From the NCBI GenBank assembly GCA_039818345.1, contig JBCBUC010000012.1, positions 1 to 64,000 on the forward strand: a DNA stretch of 64,000 nt, read 5' to 3'. Made by a program: the position numbers and the translations under genes. Positions 9,324 through 17,864 of this stretch are shown in pieces. The DNA is from Parvularcula sp039818345 (GTDB lineage Bacteria > Pseudomonadota > Alphaproteobacteria > Caulobacterales > Parvularculaceae). The notes below the pieces were generated by a model, which did no database searches, was not told where the DNA came from, and saw only the letters and a program-made list of their open reading frames with translations. Every line of letters begins with the position of its first letter. Position 1 is the first letter of the stretch.

Positions 9324-9400
9324 CGTGCATAGAATTTTTCGATGAGTGACTTGAAACGAAGCATGCCCTTGACAATCTGACGCCTATGAGGAGGCAATCT

Positions 9401-9808
9401 ATGGCAGACGACAGCAAAACTGATGTGACAGAGCAACGATCGCGCATGGCCCATGGCGCCGGAGCCGCTGTCGGAGCGTTTGTTGTGGTGACGGTCGCCA
9501 TCAGCGCGGTGGTCTATGTCATGGGCCTCGAGGTTTATGCCGGCGGCGATGCACCCTTGGCATCGGTGAGCTTCCTCGACACCACCAGTGCCGCTGCCTT
9601 TGGCGTGGCGAGCGGCGTGGTTTCTTTGGTTTTGGGCCTTTTTGGTGTTCTCATCGGCACGGTCGCGGCGATGCTGAGCGTCGCCTTCGGCACCCTTGGC
9701 TTAGCCGCAGGTTTCCTCGTGGCAGCGGGCGTTTTTGCAGGCCCCGTCTTGCTCGTCGCGGCAATCGCTGTTGTCGTGAAGCGCCGTTATTTCCCTGACG
9801 TCATCTAA
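9401..9808 (+). CDS. Small glycine/alanine-rich integral membrane protein, unknown function
   Basis: This 135-aa protein has a short polar N-terminus (about 20 residues, with Asp, Lys and Arg) and then three hydrophobic segments (about residues 24-46, 65-90 and 95-125) ending in a positively charged VVKRRYFPDV tail. The hydrophobic segments are full of small residues (Gly, Ala, Val, Ser), which favours tight helix packing. I do not recognise the family. The start is ATG at 9401 with a strong GAGGAG 7 nt upstream; an in-frame ATG at 9386 overlaps that ribosome binding site and is unlikely. It is a single gene between divergent phoD and convergent bamF. Confidence 0.75.
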   Translation: MADDSKTDVTEQRSRMAHGAGAAVGAFVVVTVAISAVVYVMGLEVYAGGDAPLASVSFLDTTSAAAFGVASGVVSLVLGLFGVLIGTVAAMLSVAFGTLGLAAGFLVAAGVFAGPVLLVAAIAVVVKRRYFPDVI

Positions 9809-9825
9809 GGCGGGTTGAACGCGCG

Positions 9826-10356
9826 CTAGCGAATACCGGGAAGCCCCAACACACCGCCAGGATCCTTGGCGATAATCACGGTACCCCCGCCGGTCGCTGT
9901 TTCAATCGACCGTTTGCGTTGGGCCAGCCACGCTTCGCGGTTGTCGACATCGAGCCGCGCCTCCGAATCATCGATCTCACCATCGGTCACGCGCCAAAAG
10001 AGGATCCTATTCGCAAGGCTGGTTTCCTTCGACGCAATCGATCCGTTCTCCGCATTGAGCGTATCGCGGATTGATGGGTCGACCGCGAGTGCGCCGACAT
10101 TTTGAATGAACTGCAGCTCGCCGTCAGATGGTGGTGCGCTCGACCTGTCCCCCAGAAGCAGCTGTTCTGTACGCTGCGAGCTTGAAAGCGTCGCCGGGCG
10201 AAGCTCACCGGGCTTTGGTGGACGCAGCGCATAATCAGGCGGCACCGTGAGAGGTGGCTTGGTGATGATCGCAAACTCGTCGGGCGTGCGTTTTGGTCCG
10301 CCTGCGCATGCAACGATCATCGGAATAAGAGATAGGGCGAGCAGCAATGATCGCAT
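9826..10356 (-). CDS. bamF: BamF lipoprotein (DUF3035 family), outer-membrane assembly subunit
   Basis: This 176-aa outer-membrane lipoprotein has the signal MRSLLLALSLIPMIVAC with lipidation at Cys17. The family hallmark follows: TPDEFAIITKPPLTVPPDY, then ALRPPKPGEL. It belongs to the alphaproteobacterial family described as the BamF subunit of the beta-barrel assembly machinery. It lies 3 nt downstream of lspA, the lipoprotein signal peptidase, and co-transcription with lspA is common in this class. The C-terminal half is Asp/Arg-rich and variable. Its partner BamA is encoded at 46920-49442. Naming rests on the motif and context. Confidence 0.82.
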   Translation of the reverse strand: MRSLLLALSLIPMIVACAGGPKRTPDEFAIITKPPLTVPPDYALRPPKPGELRPATLSSSQRTEQLLLGDRSSAPPSDGELQFIQNVGALAVDPSIRDTLNAENGSIASKETSLANRILFWRVTDGEIDDSEARLDVDNREAWLAQRKRSIETATGGGTVIIAKDPGGVLGLPGIR

Positions 10357-10359
10357 GAA

Positions 10360-10953
10360 TTACGAGCCTTCTTTGGTCTGATCAGGGCTAGCCTGGGTTG
10401 CGGGTTCGGAAAACCCCTCTGGGCTTATCCTTTCTTTCACACCGTCACGGCGCTCGAGGATCAGCGTGTCGTAAAGCAGAAGCGCGACGCCCACATTAAT
10501 CGCCGCATCGGCTGCGTTAAAGATATAGGGGAAATAGAGCCCAGAAAAATCCAGAAAGTCAACAACATAACCATAGGCAACCCGATCGATGAAATTGCCT
10601 AATGCTCCGCCAAGGATGAGCCCAGCACCAATCGCTGTCACTGGCCGCACGACCGTGCTCAGCCATCGCACGATGAACCCGGACACGACGAGCGACAGCG
10701 CGGACAACAAAACGCGGCTGGTCATACCGCCTGCAAACAGCCCAAAACTGACACCTCTATTTTCCGTGTAGGTGAGATCAAAGATGCCTGAGATTTCGAT
10801 CTTGCCGAAAGGTCGATCGGGTAACCCCACACCATGGACCATCAGGAGCTTGGTCGCTTGGTCGATGACAATCGTCAGCACGGCCAGCATCATTCCGCGC
10901 CGGAACAATGCGCTGCCCCAGGCATTTTGCGCCCACGCCACAAACTGGATCAT
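10360..10953 (-). CDS. lspA: Lipoprotein signal peptidase (signal peptidase II)
   Basis: This 197-aa inner-membrane aspartyl protease cleaves lipoprotein signal peptides after Cys lipidation. Four membrane segments are visible. The catalytic Asp residues are D123 in GNFIDR and D149 in FNAADAAI, and the conserved TENRGVSFG precedes them. I place the start at ATG 10953, overlapping the ileS stop in an ATGA junction; an upstream in-frame start would lie inside ileS. It is slightly longer than the usual 160-170 aa because of an extended C-terminal tail after about residue 165. ileS-lspA is a very widespread gene pair. Confidence 0.95.
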   Translation of the reverse strand: MIQFVAWAQNAWGSALFRRGMMLAVLTIVIDQATKLLMVHGVGLPDRPFGKIEISGIFDLTYTENRGVSFGLFAGGMTSRVLLSALSLVVSGFIVRWLSTVVRPVTAIGAGLILGGALGNFIDRVAYGYVVDFLDFSGLYFPYIFNAADAAINVGVALLLYDTLILERRDGVKERISPEGFSEPATQASPDQTKEGS

Positions 10954-13829
10954 AGGGCAACCACCGCAGCGCAGCGCTGACAAAGCCCGCCGGGTGTCGC
11001 AACCTCTTCAAGCACCCGCCAACACCGTCCGCATTTTTGACCTGGTGCTTTGCGGATGGAGACTGACACACCGGGCGTCTCAGCCAAGGTGAAGACGTTG
11101 TCGGGCGGCGCGTTCGTGAGACTCGCCGCTGAGGTGATCGCCACCTCGGCCCAATCAATATCCGTACTGACGGCGGCAAGCTCTGGGTCGCCGATGGCAA
11201 GCGCGGCGGCAACCTCGAGGCTTCCGCCAATATCGCCATCACGCCGTTTCTCTTCGATTGCGCCGGTGAGGACGCGGCGTATGCGCCGGATCTGCGTCCA
11301 ACGCGTGTTGAGGTCTTCATCGTGATAGCTGTCCGGCACGTCAGTAAAGAGAAGAAGGTGCACCGATGCTTCCCGGTCCCCCATTCCCGTGGGGAAGTGA
11401 TCATAAACCTCTTCTGCCGTGAACGGACAGATGGGCGCAAGGAGCCTCGTCATGCTATCAAGCAATATCCGCATGACCGTCCGTGCGGAACGGCGGCGCA
11501 GCGAGTCTGGGCCGTCGCAATAGATCGCATCCTTCCGGATATCGAAATAGAATGCGGAAAGATCCTGGATGGCAAATTCAGCAAGTGCGCGCCAAGAGTT
11601 TTTGAACGCGTAGTCCTCATATCCTTGGCGCACGGCGGCATCGACGCTGTGCAACCTGCTTAATATATAGCGCTCCAACTCTGGCATGTCTTGCTGAGGA
11701 ACACTTTCTTCGTCCGTGTAACCATCAAGTGCCGACAGGAGATAGCGAAGCGTATTGCGCAGTTTGCGGTACGCGTCGACGGCTGAGCCGAGGATCTCGT
11801 CACCGACCCGAATATCTTCCTGAACATCAGAGCTCGCGACCCAGATGCGCAGGATATCGGCACCGTATTTGCCAGTCACATCATCCGGGCTAATCACATT
11901 GCCCAAGGATTTAGATTGCTTCCGTCCTTTGTCGTCCATCACAAAGCCGTGGGTGAACACGGATTTGTAAGGTGCTCGGCCACGGGTGCCGCAGGCCTCA
12001 AGGAGCGAGCTTTGGAACCAACCGCGGTGCTGGTCAGAGCCTTCCAAATACATGTCCGCCGGCCACGGAAGATCATCGCGCGCCTCTAGAGTGAAAGCGT
12101 GCGTGCAACCTGAATCAAACCACACATCAAGAATGTCCGTCACCTTTTCAAAGTCAGCGGGGTCGTAGACGCCGCCTAAGAATTCAGCGTCCGGTGTATC
12201 AAACCAGGCATCGGCGCCTTTTTCCGTGACCGCTTTGATGATCCGGTCATTCACCGCTTTGTCGACCAGTGGCTCACCGTCCTTGTCAACGAAAAGGGCG
12301 ATGGGAACTCCCCAGGCGCGCTGGCGTGACACAAGCCAATCAGGGCGTTGCTCGACCATGCCGCGCAAACGGTTGCGCCCAGAGGCTGGGTAGAATGCGG
12401 TGTCGTCAATGGCGTTCAGCGCCGTTTCTCGCAAAGACCCTTCGCCGCTGCCGACACGGATGAACCACTGCGGCGTGTTACGGAACAGAACCGGCGCTTT
12501 GGATCGCCAAGAGTGCGGATAGCTGTGGGTGAGCCTGCCGCGAGCCAGCAGCGATCCTTTTTCCGTCAGTGCTTTGATGACTTCGGGGTTGGCGTCGCCG
12601 TCTTTTCCAGCCTTTTTGCCTTCCGTGCGGAAGACTTTTTTGCCCTCAAACCCCGGTGCCTCGTCCGTATAGGCGCCGTCAGGTCCCACCGTGTAAGGAA
12701 TGCTATCAAGTGGTAGGCCAGCGGCGAGCCAGGCAAAATAGTCATCTTGTCCGTGGCTCGGTGCTGTATGGACAAATCCCGTGCCCGCATCATCTGTCAC
12801 GTGGTCGCCGGAGAGCATATGCACATCAAAATAATACGCGTCCGCATGTCCACGGAGCGGATGATGCATCTTGGTACCCTCAAGGGTGCTGGCATCGACA
12901 TCACGAAGACGCCGGAAGCTCGCAACAAACGCCGCGCCGAACACATCCTCGGCGAGGGCATCTGCCAAGATCAGCTTGTCGCCAGCCTTGGCAAACGGAG
13001 CAAAATCAAGGTCCTCTCGAACGCTTTCGACTTCGTAGAGGCCGTAGGACAATCCGGGCCCGTAACAGACCGCACGGTTTGCCGGGATCGTCCAGGGGGT
13101 GGTGGTCCAGATCACCACATCAGCACCCTCTAGCCCGTCAGGTGCCTTGACGAAAGGAAAGCGAACCCAAATCGTCGTGGACTGATGATCATGGTACTCA
13201 ATTTCAGCTTCAGCGAGAGCGGTTTGCTCCACCGGAGACCACATGATCGGTTTTGACCCGCGATAAACTAGGCCTTTTTCGACGAAGGACAGAAACTCCC
13301 GCACGATTGTCGCCTCGGTGGCGAAATCCATCGTCAGGTAGGGGTTGTTCCAGTCACCGACGACGCCGAGGCGACGAAACTCATCGCGCTGAATATCGAT
13401 CCATTTCGCGGCATATTTTCGGCACTCTGAGCGGAATTCGGACGACGGCACGTCTGACTTTTTCCGGCCATTAGCACGAAACTGCTCCTCCACTTTCCAC
13501 TCAATGGGCAAGCCGTGGCAGTCCCAGCCGGGCACGTAATTGGAATCGAACCCCATCATCTGGCGTGTTCGGACGATCAAATCCTTGATAGTCTTGTTGA
13601 GCGCCGTGCCAAGGTGGAGGTGACCATTGGCATAGGGCGGGCCGTCATGAAGCACATAAGGTGTCCGTCCCTTCGACGCTTCGCGCAGCTTCTCATAAAG
13701 GCCGAGCTTGTCCCAGCGCTCGATATAGGCGGGCTCTTTCTTCGGCAGTCCGCCCCGCATGGGGAAGTCGGTGGCCGGCAGGAAGAGTGTGTCTTTGTAG
13801 TCGTTCTGCGAACGTTGATCATCTGGCAT
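10950..13829 (-). CDS. ileS: Isoleucyl-tRNA synthetase
   Basis: This 959-aa class I aminoacyl-tRNA synthetase charges tRNA-Ile. It has the HIGH-type motif GHLHLG (residues 69-74) preceded by PPYAN, an editing CP1 domain, the KMSKS-type motif KQSKS (about residue 636) and a C-terminal zinc finger (CGRC...CQRC, about 930-953). The length is typical of the bacterial type with a C-terminal zinc domain. The start is ATG at 13829. It is the first gene of ileS-lspA-bamF and diverges from the GNAT gene over 47 nt. Confidence 0.97.
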   Translation of the reverse strand: MPDDQRSQNDYKDTLFLPATDFPMRGGLPKKEPAYIERWDKLGLYEKLREASKGRTPYVLHDGPPYANGHLHLGTALNKTIKDLIVRTRQMMGFDSNYVPGWDCHGLPIEWKVEEQFRANGRKKSDVPSSEFRSECRKYAAKWIDIQRDEFRRLGVVGDWNNPYLTMDFATEATIVREFLSFVEKGLVYRGSKPIMWSPVEQTALAEAEIEYHDHQSTTIWVRFPFVKAPDGLEGADVVIWTTTPWTIPANRAVCYGPGLSYGLYEVESVREDLDFAPFAKAGDKLILADALAEDVFGAAFVASFRRLRDVDASTLEGTKMHHPLRGHADAYYFDVHMLSGDHVTDDAGTGFVHTAPSHGQDDYFAWLAAGLPLDSIPYTVGPDGAYTDEAPGFEGKKVFRTEGKKAGKDGDANPEVIKALTEKGSLLARGRLTHSYPHSWRSKAPVLFRNTPQWFIRVGSGEGSLRETALNAIDDTAFYPASGRNRLRGMVEQRPDWLVSRQRAWGVPIALFVDKDGEPLVDKAVNDRIIKAVTEKGADAWFDTPDAEFLGGVYDPADFEKVTDILDVWFDSGCTHAFTLEARDDLPWPADMYLEGSDQHRGWFQSSLLEACGTRGRAPYKSVFTHGFVMDDKGRKQSKSLGNVISPDDVTGKYGADILRIWVASSDVQEDIRVGDEILGSAVDAYRKLRNTLRYLLSALDGYTDEESVPQQDMPELERYILSRLHSVDAAVRQGYEDYAFKNSWRALAEFAIQDLSAFYFDIRKDAIYCDGPDSLRRRSARTVMRILLDSMTRLLAPICPFTAEEVYDHFPTGMGDREASVHLLLFTDVPDSYHDEDLNTRWTQIRRIRRVLTGAIEEKRRDGDIGGSLEVAAALAIGDPELAAVSTDIDWAEVAITSAASLTNAPPDNVFTLAETPGVSVSIRKAPGQKCGRCWRVLEEVATPGGLCQRCAAVVAL

Positions 13830-13876
13830 AACGGGCCTGATAGCGCTGGTCAGCGCGCGGGCCTAGGGGGTCTTCT

Positions 13877-14332
13877 ATGAACATCGTTGAGACGGCGCAC
13901 GATGATCCTCGAACGCAGAGGCTGATTGCGCTGCAGAAGGCCCACGCGTTGAAGCACACGCCACCGCAATTCGGTCATGCTTTCGAAGCGGGGAGCGATA
14001 AGGCTTCCAATGTCAGGTTTTTCTTAGCGTTGGACGGCGCTCTTCCCTTGGGATGCATCGGATTGCTGTCGCTCGATGAGAGCACCGCTGAGATCAAAAC
14101 GATGCATGTCCTGCGAGAGATGCGCGGCCGGGGGATCGGTAGAAAGCTGCTCGAACATGCGATCGAGGAGGCCAAAGCTGGGGGTGCGACCCAATTGAAG
14201 CTCGAAACGGGGTCGAATGAGGGCTTTGCCGCCTCGCGCAGGCTTTATGAGCGCGTCGGGTTCCAACATTGCGCACCATGGGGCGCCTATGTCGGTGATC
14301 CTTTCAGCTACTGTATGGCGAGATCGATTTAG
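13877..14332 (+). CDS. GNAT-family N-acetyltransferase
   Basis: This 151-aa protein has the GNAT fold. The acetyl-CoA pyrophosphate-binding loop is RGRGIG at residues 83-88 in KTMHVLREMRGRGIGRKLL, and the late SRRLYERVGF matches motif B. It resembles the PhnO/YjdJ-type small acetyltransferases that act on amino groups of small molecules. The substrate is unknown. The start is ATG 13877 after a purine-rich AGGGGG. It ends tail to tail with ribF, overlapping by 4 nt. Confidence 0.85.
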   Translation: MNIVETAHDDPRTQRLIALQKAHALKHTPPQFGHAFEAGSDKASNVRFFLALDGALPLGCIGLLSLDESTAEIKTMHVLREMRGRGIGRKLLEHAIEEAKAGGATQLKLETGSNEGFAASRRLYERVGFQHCAPWGAYVGDPFSYCMARSI

Positions 14333-15258
14333 ACAGCGAGCAGAGCGCGCGCCGAATCGGAGTCTTTTGCGATCTGCGCTTTGAGCGCATCAAGGCCGTC
14401 CATCGCGCGTTCTTCACGGATGAACCCGACGAACGATGTGCGGACGTTCTTGCCGTAGAGGTCACCGTCAAAATCGAAGAGGTGGACCTCCAGCCGCTCC
14501 TCCTTGCCATCCACGGTGGGGCGCACGCCGATATTGGCCACGCCGCCATAGCTGTTGCCGTCGATCTCGGCACGAACGGCATAAACACCATAGAGTGGGC
14601 GCAAAACATCGCCCAAAGTTACGTTGGCGGTTGGGAAGCCGAGGGTGCGGGCAAGCCTTCGGCCTTCGACAATTGTTCCGTCGACAAACCAGGGATAGCC
14701 GAGGACCTCGGTCGCGCGGGCGATCTTTCCTTCGCGCAAGGCTTGGCGCGCTTGGCTTGAGGAGAACTTCTCCTTGGTGTCCCCGATCGGCGCGATTGCT
14801 TGATAGCGCATGCCAAGGGTGCCTGCGATTGTGGCGAGCGTCTCTGAGGAGCCCGAACGGCCTGCACCGAACTGAAAATCCTGACCCGTGGCAACACCGG
14901 TAAGGCCGAGCACCTGGTGCAAGATTTTCCGGACAAAGTCCTCAGGTGTTTGCGCGCGTAGGTCTTCGCCAAAGGGCAGGGCGAAAACCTTCTCCACCCC
15001 AAACCTTGCCAAAAGCTCCGTCTTCGCATCAAGCGGCGACAGCAAAAAGGATGGCTCGTCTGGTTTAAAAAAGCGTCGAGGGTGCGGTTCAAAAACGACG
15101 GCGGAAAGGGGTTTGCCTAACGCCGCGGCGGTCGTTTTGGCCGTTTCGATCAGGGACTGATGCCCGCGATGGACGCCATCAAAATTGCCCATCACCGCGA
15201 AACTGCCGCGGTGCTCTTCCCTTAAATCGCAGGACAGGGGCGCGTGGATGAGGGTCAC
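14329..15258 (-). CDS. ribF: Bifunctional riboflavin kinase/FAD synthetase
   Basis: This 309-aa enzyme converts riboflavin to FMN and then FAD. The N-terminal adenylyltransferase domain shows GNFDGVHRGHQ (about 24-34). The C-terminal flavokinase domain begins near residue 180 and carries TLGFPTANVTL and GVANIGVRPT. The start is GTG at 15258, overlapping the HAD gene stop by GTGA. It forms a two-gene unit with the HAD phosphatase upstream. No FMN riboswitch is present upstream, as expected for ribF inside an operon. Confidence 0.96.
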   Translation of the reverse strand: MTLIHAPLSCDLREEHRGSFAVMGNFDGVHRGHQSLIETAKTTAAALGKPLSAVVFEPHPRRFFKPDEPSFLLSPLDAKTELLARFGVEKVFALPFGEDLRAQTPEDFVRKILHQVLGLTGVATGQDFQFGAGRSGSSETLATIAGTLGMRYQAIAPIGDTKEKFSSSQARQALREGKIARATEVLGYPWFVDGTIVEGRRLARTLGFPTANVTLGDVLRPLYGVYAVRAEIDGNSYGGVANIGVRPTVDGKEERLEVHLFDFDGDLYGKNVRTSFVGFIREERAMDGLDALKAQIAKDSDSARALLAV

Positions 15259-16115
15259 CAGCTGAGCTCTTCCATCGCATAGTGGGCGTGAACGCCGCGC
15301 TCGCTCAGGGCGTTTTCAAGGCGGTCTGGCGAAAGGCGGCCGTCGTCACCCCGGGATGCCTCGGCAAAAATCCCGGCCGCAACAAACACAACGTCGTAGT
15401 TTTGGTTATTCGCACCGCGAATATCGGTATCAAGACCATCGCCAATGACCAGCACGCGCTTTGGTGCTTCACCCTTGATTGCCGTCATTTGAAGCTTGGC
15501 CAACTCATAGATCGGTGCGTGGGGCTTGCCGCCCAAAATCACTTTGCCGCCAAGCTCTTCGTGCAGCTGACCAAGCGCGCCGGCACAATAAATCAACTGA
15601 TCGCCAAACTTCACCACGATGTCCGGATTGGCACAGACCATGGGCATACCGCGCTCGACAGCCTCTTGCAGTAGGCTTCGGTAATCCTCCGGCGTCTCGT
15701 GGGAGTCGTTGTTGGGGCCTGAACAGAAAATGACCTCAGCCTCATCAAACGACGTCATTTTCACGTCGACCGAGCCGAAGAGACCATCATCCTTATCGGG
15801 ACCAATACGGTAGAATTTTTTATCGGCCAGCTGCACCACCGCTTCTCGTGTTGCATCACCTGACGTCACCACGCTGTCATAGGCGTGACGCGGCAGGCCA
15901 AGCCGGTCCAATTGTGCAGGGATCACGTTGGAGAGGCGCGGCGCGTTGGTCAAAACGATCACCGGTCCGCATTGCTCTTTAAAAGAGGAGAGTGCCTCTG
16001 ACGCGCCGGGATAAAGCTCACGGCCATTGTGAATGACGCCCCATGCATCGCATAGAAGGGCGTCATAGTCGGCCGCAATGTCGCCAAGGCCGTTGATGAT
16101 CCGTGGAGCGTCCAT
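15255..16115 (-). CDS. HAD-superfamily subclass IIA hydrolase (TIGR01459-like)
   Basis: This 286-aa cytosolic phosphatase is of the HAD IIA (NagD-like) type. Motif I is LLCDAWGVIHNG with nucleophile Asp23; the usual second Asp is Trp25, as in the alphaproteobacterial subfamily with a DxWGV motif. Motif II is VLTNAPR. The late GDGLDTDIRGANN is motif IV. The substrate is unknown; NagD relatives act on nucleotides or sugar phosphates, and pairing with ribF hints at a flavin-related phosphate, which is inference. I chose ATG 16115; TTG 16121 is also possible and neither has a clear Shine-Dalgarno. Confidence 0.88.
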   Translation of the reverse strand: MDAPRIINGLGDIAADYDALLCDAWGVIHNGRELYPGASEALSSFKEQCGPVIVLTNAPRLSNVIPAQLDRLGLPRHAYDSVVTSGDATREAVVQLADKKFYRIGPDKDDGLFGSVDVKMTSFDEAEVIFCSGPNNDSHETPEDYRSLLQEAVERGMPMVCANPDIVVKFGDQLIYCAGALGQLHEELGGKVILGGKPHAPIYELAKLQMTAIKGEAPKRVLVIGDGLDTDIRGANNQNYDVVFVAAGIFAEASRGDDGRLSPDRLENALSERGVHAHYAMEELSW

Positions 16116-16163
16116 GCCCAACGCCTAGGGCGTGCCGCCGAGCGCGGCAAGCCGGAGTGATCA

Positions 16164-16271
16164 ATGTCAACGCATCTGCAACATGGCGGGTTCAGACCCG
16201 GTTGCAGCCCGCGAGAGAGCCGGTACATCGAAGGGGCTAGATTGTTCGAAAGTTGCGCCAACCGTGTCTGA
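16164..16271 (+). CDS. Possible 35-codon upstream ORF overlapping the glyQ start
   Basis: A small reading frame begins at ATG 16164 with GGAG 7-8 nt upstream (16155-16158) and ends at TGA 16269-16271, overlapping the proposed glyQ GTG (16264) by 8 nt. The glyQ start has no visible ribosome binding site of its own, so translation could be coupled to this frame. The peptide has no recognisable motif. It may be chance; the region would otherwise be the glyQ leader. Confidence 0.25.
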   Translation: MSTHLQHGGFRPGCSPRESRYIEGARLFESCANRV

Positions 16272-17181
16272 AACCCTGACGTTCCAAGGCCTTATCCTCA
16301 AACTCCAGTCCTATTGGGCGGATCACGGCTGCGTTTTGTTACAGCCTTATGATCTGGAAATGGGCGCAGGCACGTTCCATCCAGCAACGACGTTGCGTTC
16401 GTTAGGGCCAAAGCCTTGGAACGCGGCCTATGTGCAGCCCTGCCGGCGCCCCACCGACGGCCGCTATGGCAGCAACCCCAACCGGTTCCAACACTACTAC
16501 CAGTTCCAAGTCGTGCTGAAGCCGAGCCCGGAGAACATCCAAGACCTTTATTTGGGAAGCCTCGATGCGATCGGTATCGACCGGACCAAGCACGACGTCC
16601 GCTTTATCGAAGATGACTGGGAGAGCCCCACACTGGGTGCTTGGGGTCTTGGATGGGAAGTGTGGTGCGATGGCATGGAAGTGACGCAGTTCACTTACTT
16701 CCAGCAGGTCGGCGGTTTTGACTGCAAACCGGTGACAGGCGAGCTGACCTATGGCCTCGAGCGCCTCGCAACTTTTGTGCAAGGGGTCGATAATGGATAC
16801 GACCTTGTCTTTGGCGGCACGAAGCCTGACGGAACGCCTTTCACCTATGGCGATGTTTTCCATCAACAAGAGGTCGAGTTCTCAGCCTATAACTTTGATC
16901 GTGCTAACACGGATGTTCTGTTTAGGCAGTTCGTTGAGGCCGAAGAGGCGTGTGCTGCCTTACTTAGGGAAGATGGTCCGAAACTGGCGCTGCCAGCCTA
17001 TGAGCAGTGCATTAAAGCTTCCCATCTCTTCAACCTGCTTGATGCCCGCGGCGTGATTTCCGTCGCCGAGCGACAAAGCTATATTCTCCGGGTGAGGACC
17101 TTGGCCAAAGCCTGCTGCGAGGCTTGGCTGGAAAGCCCGCAAGGCGTATCGGGCACGCCGGGGGTGGTGGATGCGGCATGA
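16264..17181 (+). CDS. glyQ: Glycyl-tRNA synthetase alpha subunit
   Basis: This is the alpha (catalytic) subunit of the bacterial alpha2beta2 glycyl-tRNA synthetase, class II. It is highly conserved, e.g. LTFQGLILKLQSYW, YVQPCRRPTDGRYGSNPNR, QFQVVLKPSP and MEVTQFTYFQQ. The reading frame opens back to GTG 16132. I placed the start at GTG 16264, giving 305 aa as usual for the family (about 300); ATG 16183 would give 332. The partner glyS does not follow. The next gene is mtgA with an ATGA overlap, so the beta subunit must be encoded outside this window. Confidence 0.93.
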   Translation: MSETLTFQGLILKLQSYWADHGCVLLQPYDLEMGAGTFHPATTLRSLGPKPWNAAYVQPCRRPTDGRYGSNPNRFQHYYQFQVVLKPSPENIQDLYLGSLDAIGIDRTKHDVRFIEDDWESPTLGAWGLGWEVWCDGMEVTQFTYFQQVGGFDCKPVTGELTYGLERLATFVQGVDNGYDLVFGGTKPDGTPFTYGDVFHQQEVEFSAYNFDRANTDVLFRQFVEAEEACAALLREDGPKLALPAYEQCIKASHLFNLLDARGVISVAERQSYILRVRTLAKACCEAWLESPQGVSGTPGVVDAA

Positions 17182-17864
17182 TCATCTTGCGCGGCATATT
17201 CTGGGCACTGAGGCTTGCGCTTGCTTTGCTCTTTTTGAGCTTGGCTTTCGTGCTTCTCTACCGTTTTGTGCCGGTCGAGGGGACCACGCTCATGGGTTGG
17301 CGACATCTTCAGGGTGAGGACGTCCAGCAAGAGTGGGTCGCTTATGATGAGATTTCTCCTCATCTCGTCCGTGCAGTGATCGCGGCGGAAGACACCAAGT
17401 TTTGTCGTCATTTTGGTTTTGACCTCGGTGAGATCAGGGCGGCTCTCGAAGAGGCGCAGAACGGCGGTCGCTTACGCGGTGCATCCACGATCACCCAGCA
17501 GACCGCCAAAAATGCTTTTCTTTGGCCAGGCCGCGGCCCGGTTCGCAAAGGCGCGGAGGCCGGTTTCACCGTTGCGATGGAAGTTCTCTATCCCAAACGC
17601 CGGATTATCGAGATCTATTTGAACGTCGCTGAATGGGGCGACGGTCTTTTTGGTGCGGAAGCTGCGGCGCAAGCCAGGTTCGGCAAGAGCGCAAAGGACC
17701 TCACCCGCTATGAGGCGGCGCTGCTTGCCGCTGTGCTGCCCAGTCCGAACAAATGGCGGGTCGACCCGCCAGGGCCCTATGTTCGTCGCCGCAGTCGCCA
17801 AATCCAAAGTCGCGTGCGTGTGGTGCGGGCGGAGGGTTTTGACACGTGCGTCTTTAAAGACTGA
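17178..17864 (+). CDS. mtgA: Monofunctional biosynthetic peptidoglycan transglycosylase
   Basis: This 228-aa GT51 enzyme polymerizes lipid II into glycan strands at the inner membrane. One N-terminal transmembrane helix spans about residues 8-30. The catalytic Glu is E71 in IAAEDTKFCRHFG, and the second motif GASTITQQTAKN spans 101-112. The motif RRIIEIYLNVAEWG follows. There is no transpeptidase domain, consistent with MtgA. The start is ATG at 17178, overlapping the glyQ stop by ATGA. The 3' end overlaps the convergent mnmC by 11 nt. Confidence 0.96.
   Translation: MIILRGIFWALRLALALLFLSLAFVLLYRFVPVEGTTLMGWRHLQGEDVQQEWVAYDEISPHLVRAVIAAEDTKFCRHFGFDLGEIRAALEEAQNGGRLRGASTITQQTAKNAFLWPGRGPVRKGAEAGFTVAMEVLYPKRRIIEIYLNVAEWGDGLFGAEAAAQARFGKSAKDLTRYEAALLAAVLPSPNKWRVDPPGPYVRRRSRQIQSRVRVVRAEGFDTCVFKD

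Noticed and set aside
9369..9374. TTGACA -35 box before the small membrane protein
   Set aside because: No -10-like hexamer lies 16-18 nt downstream; the expected position falls in the ribosome binding site.
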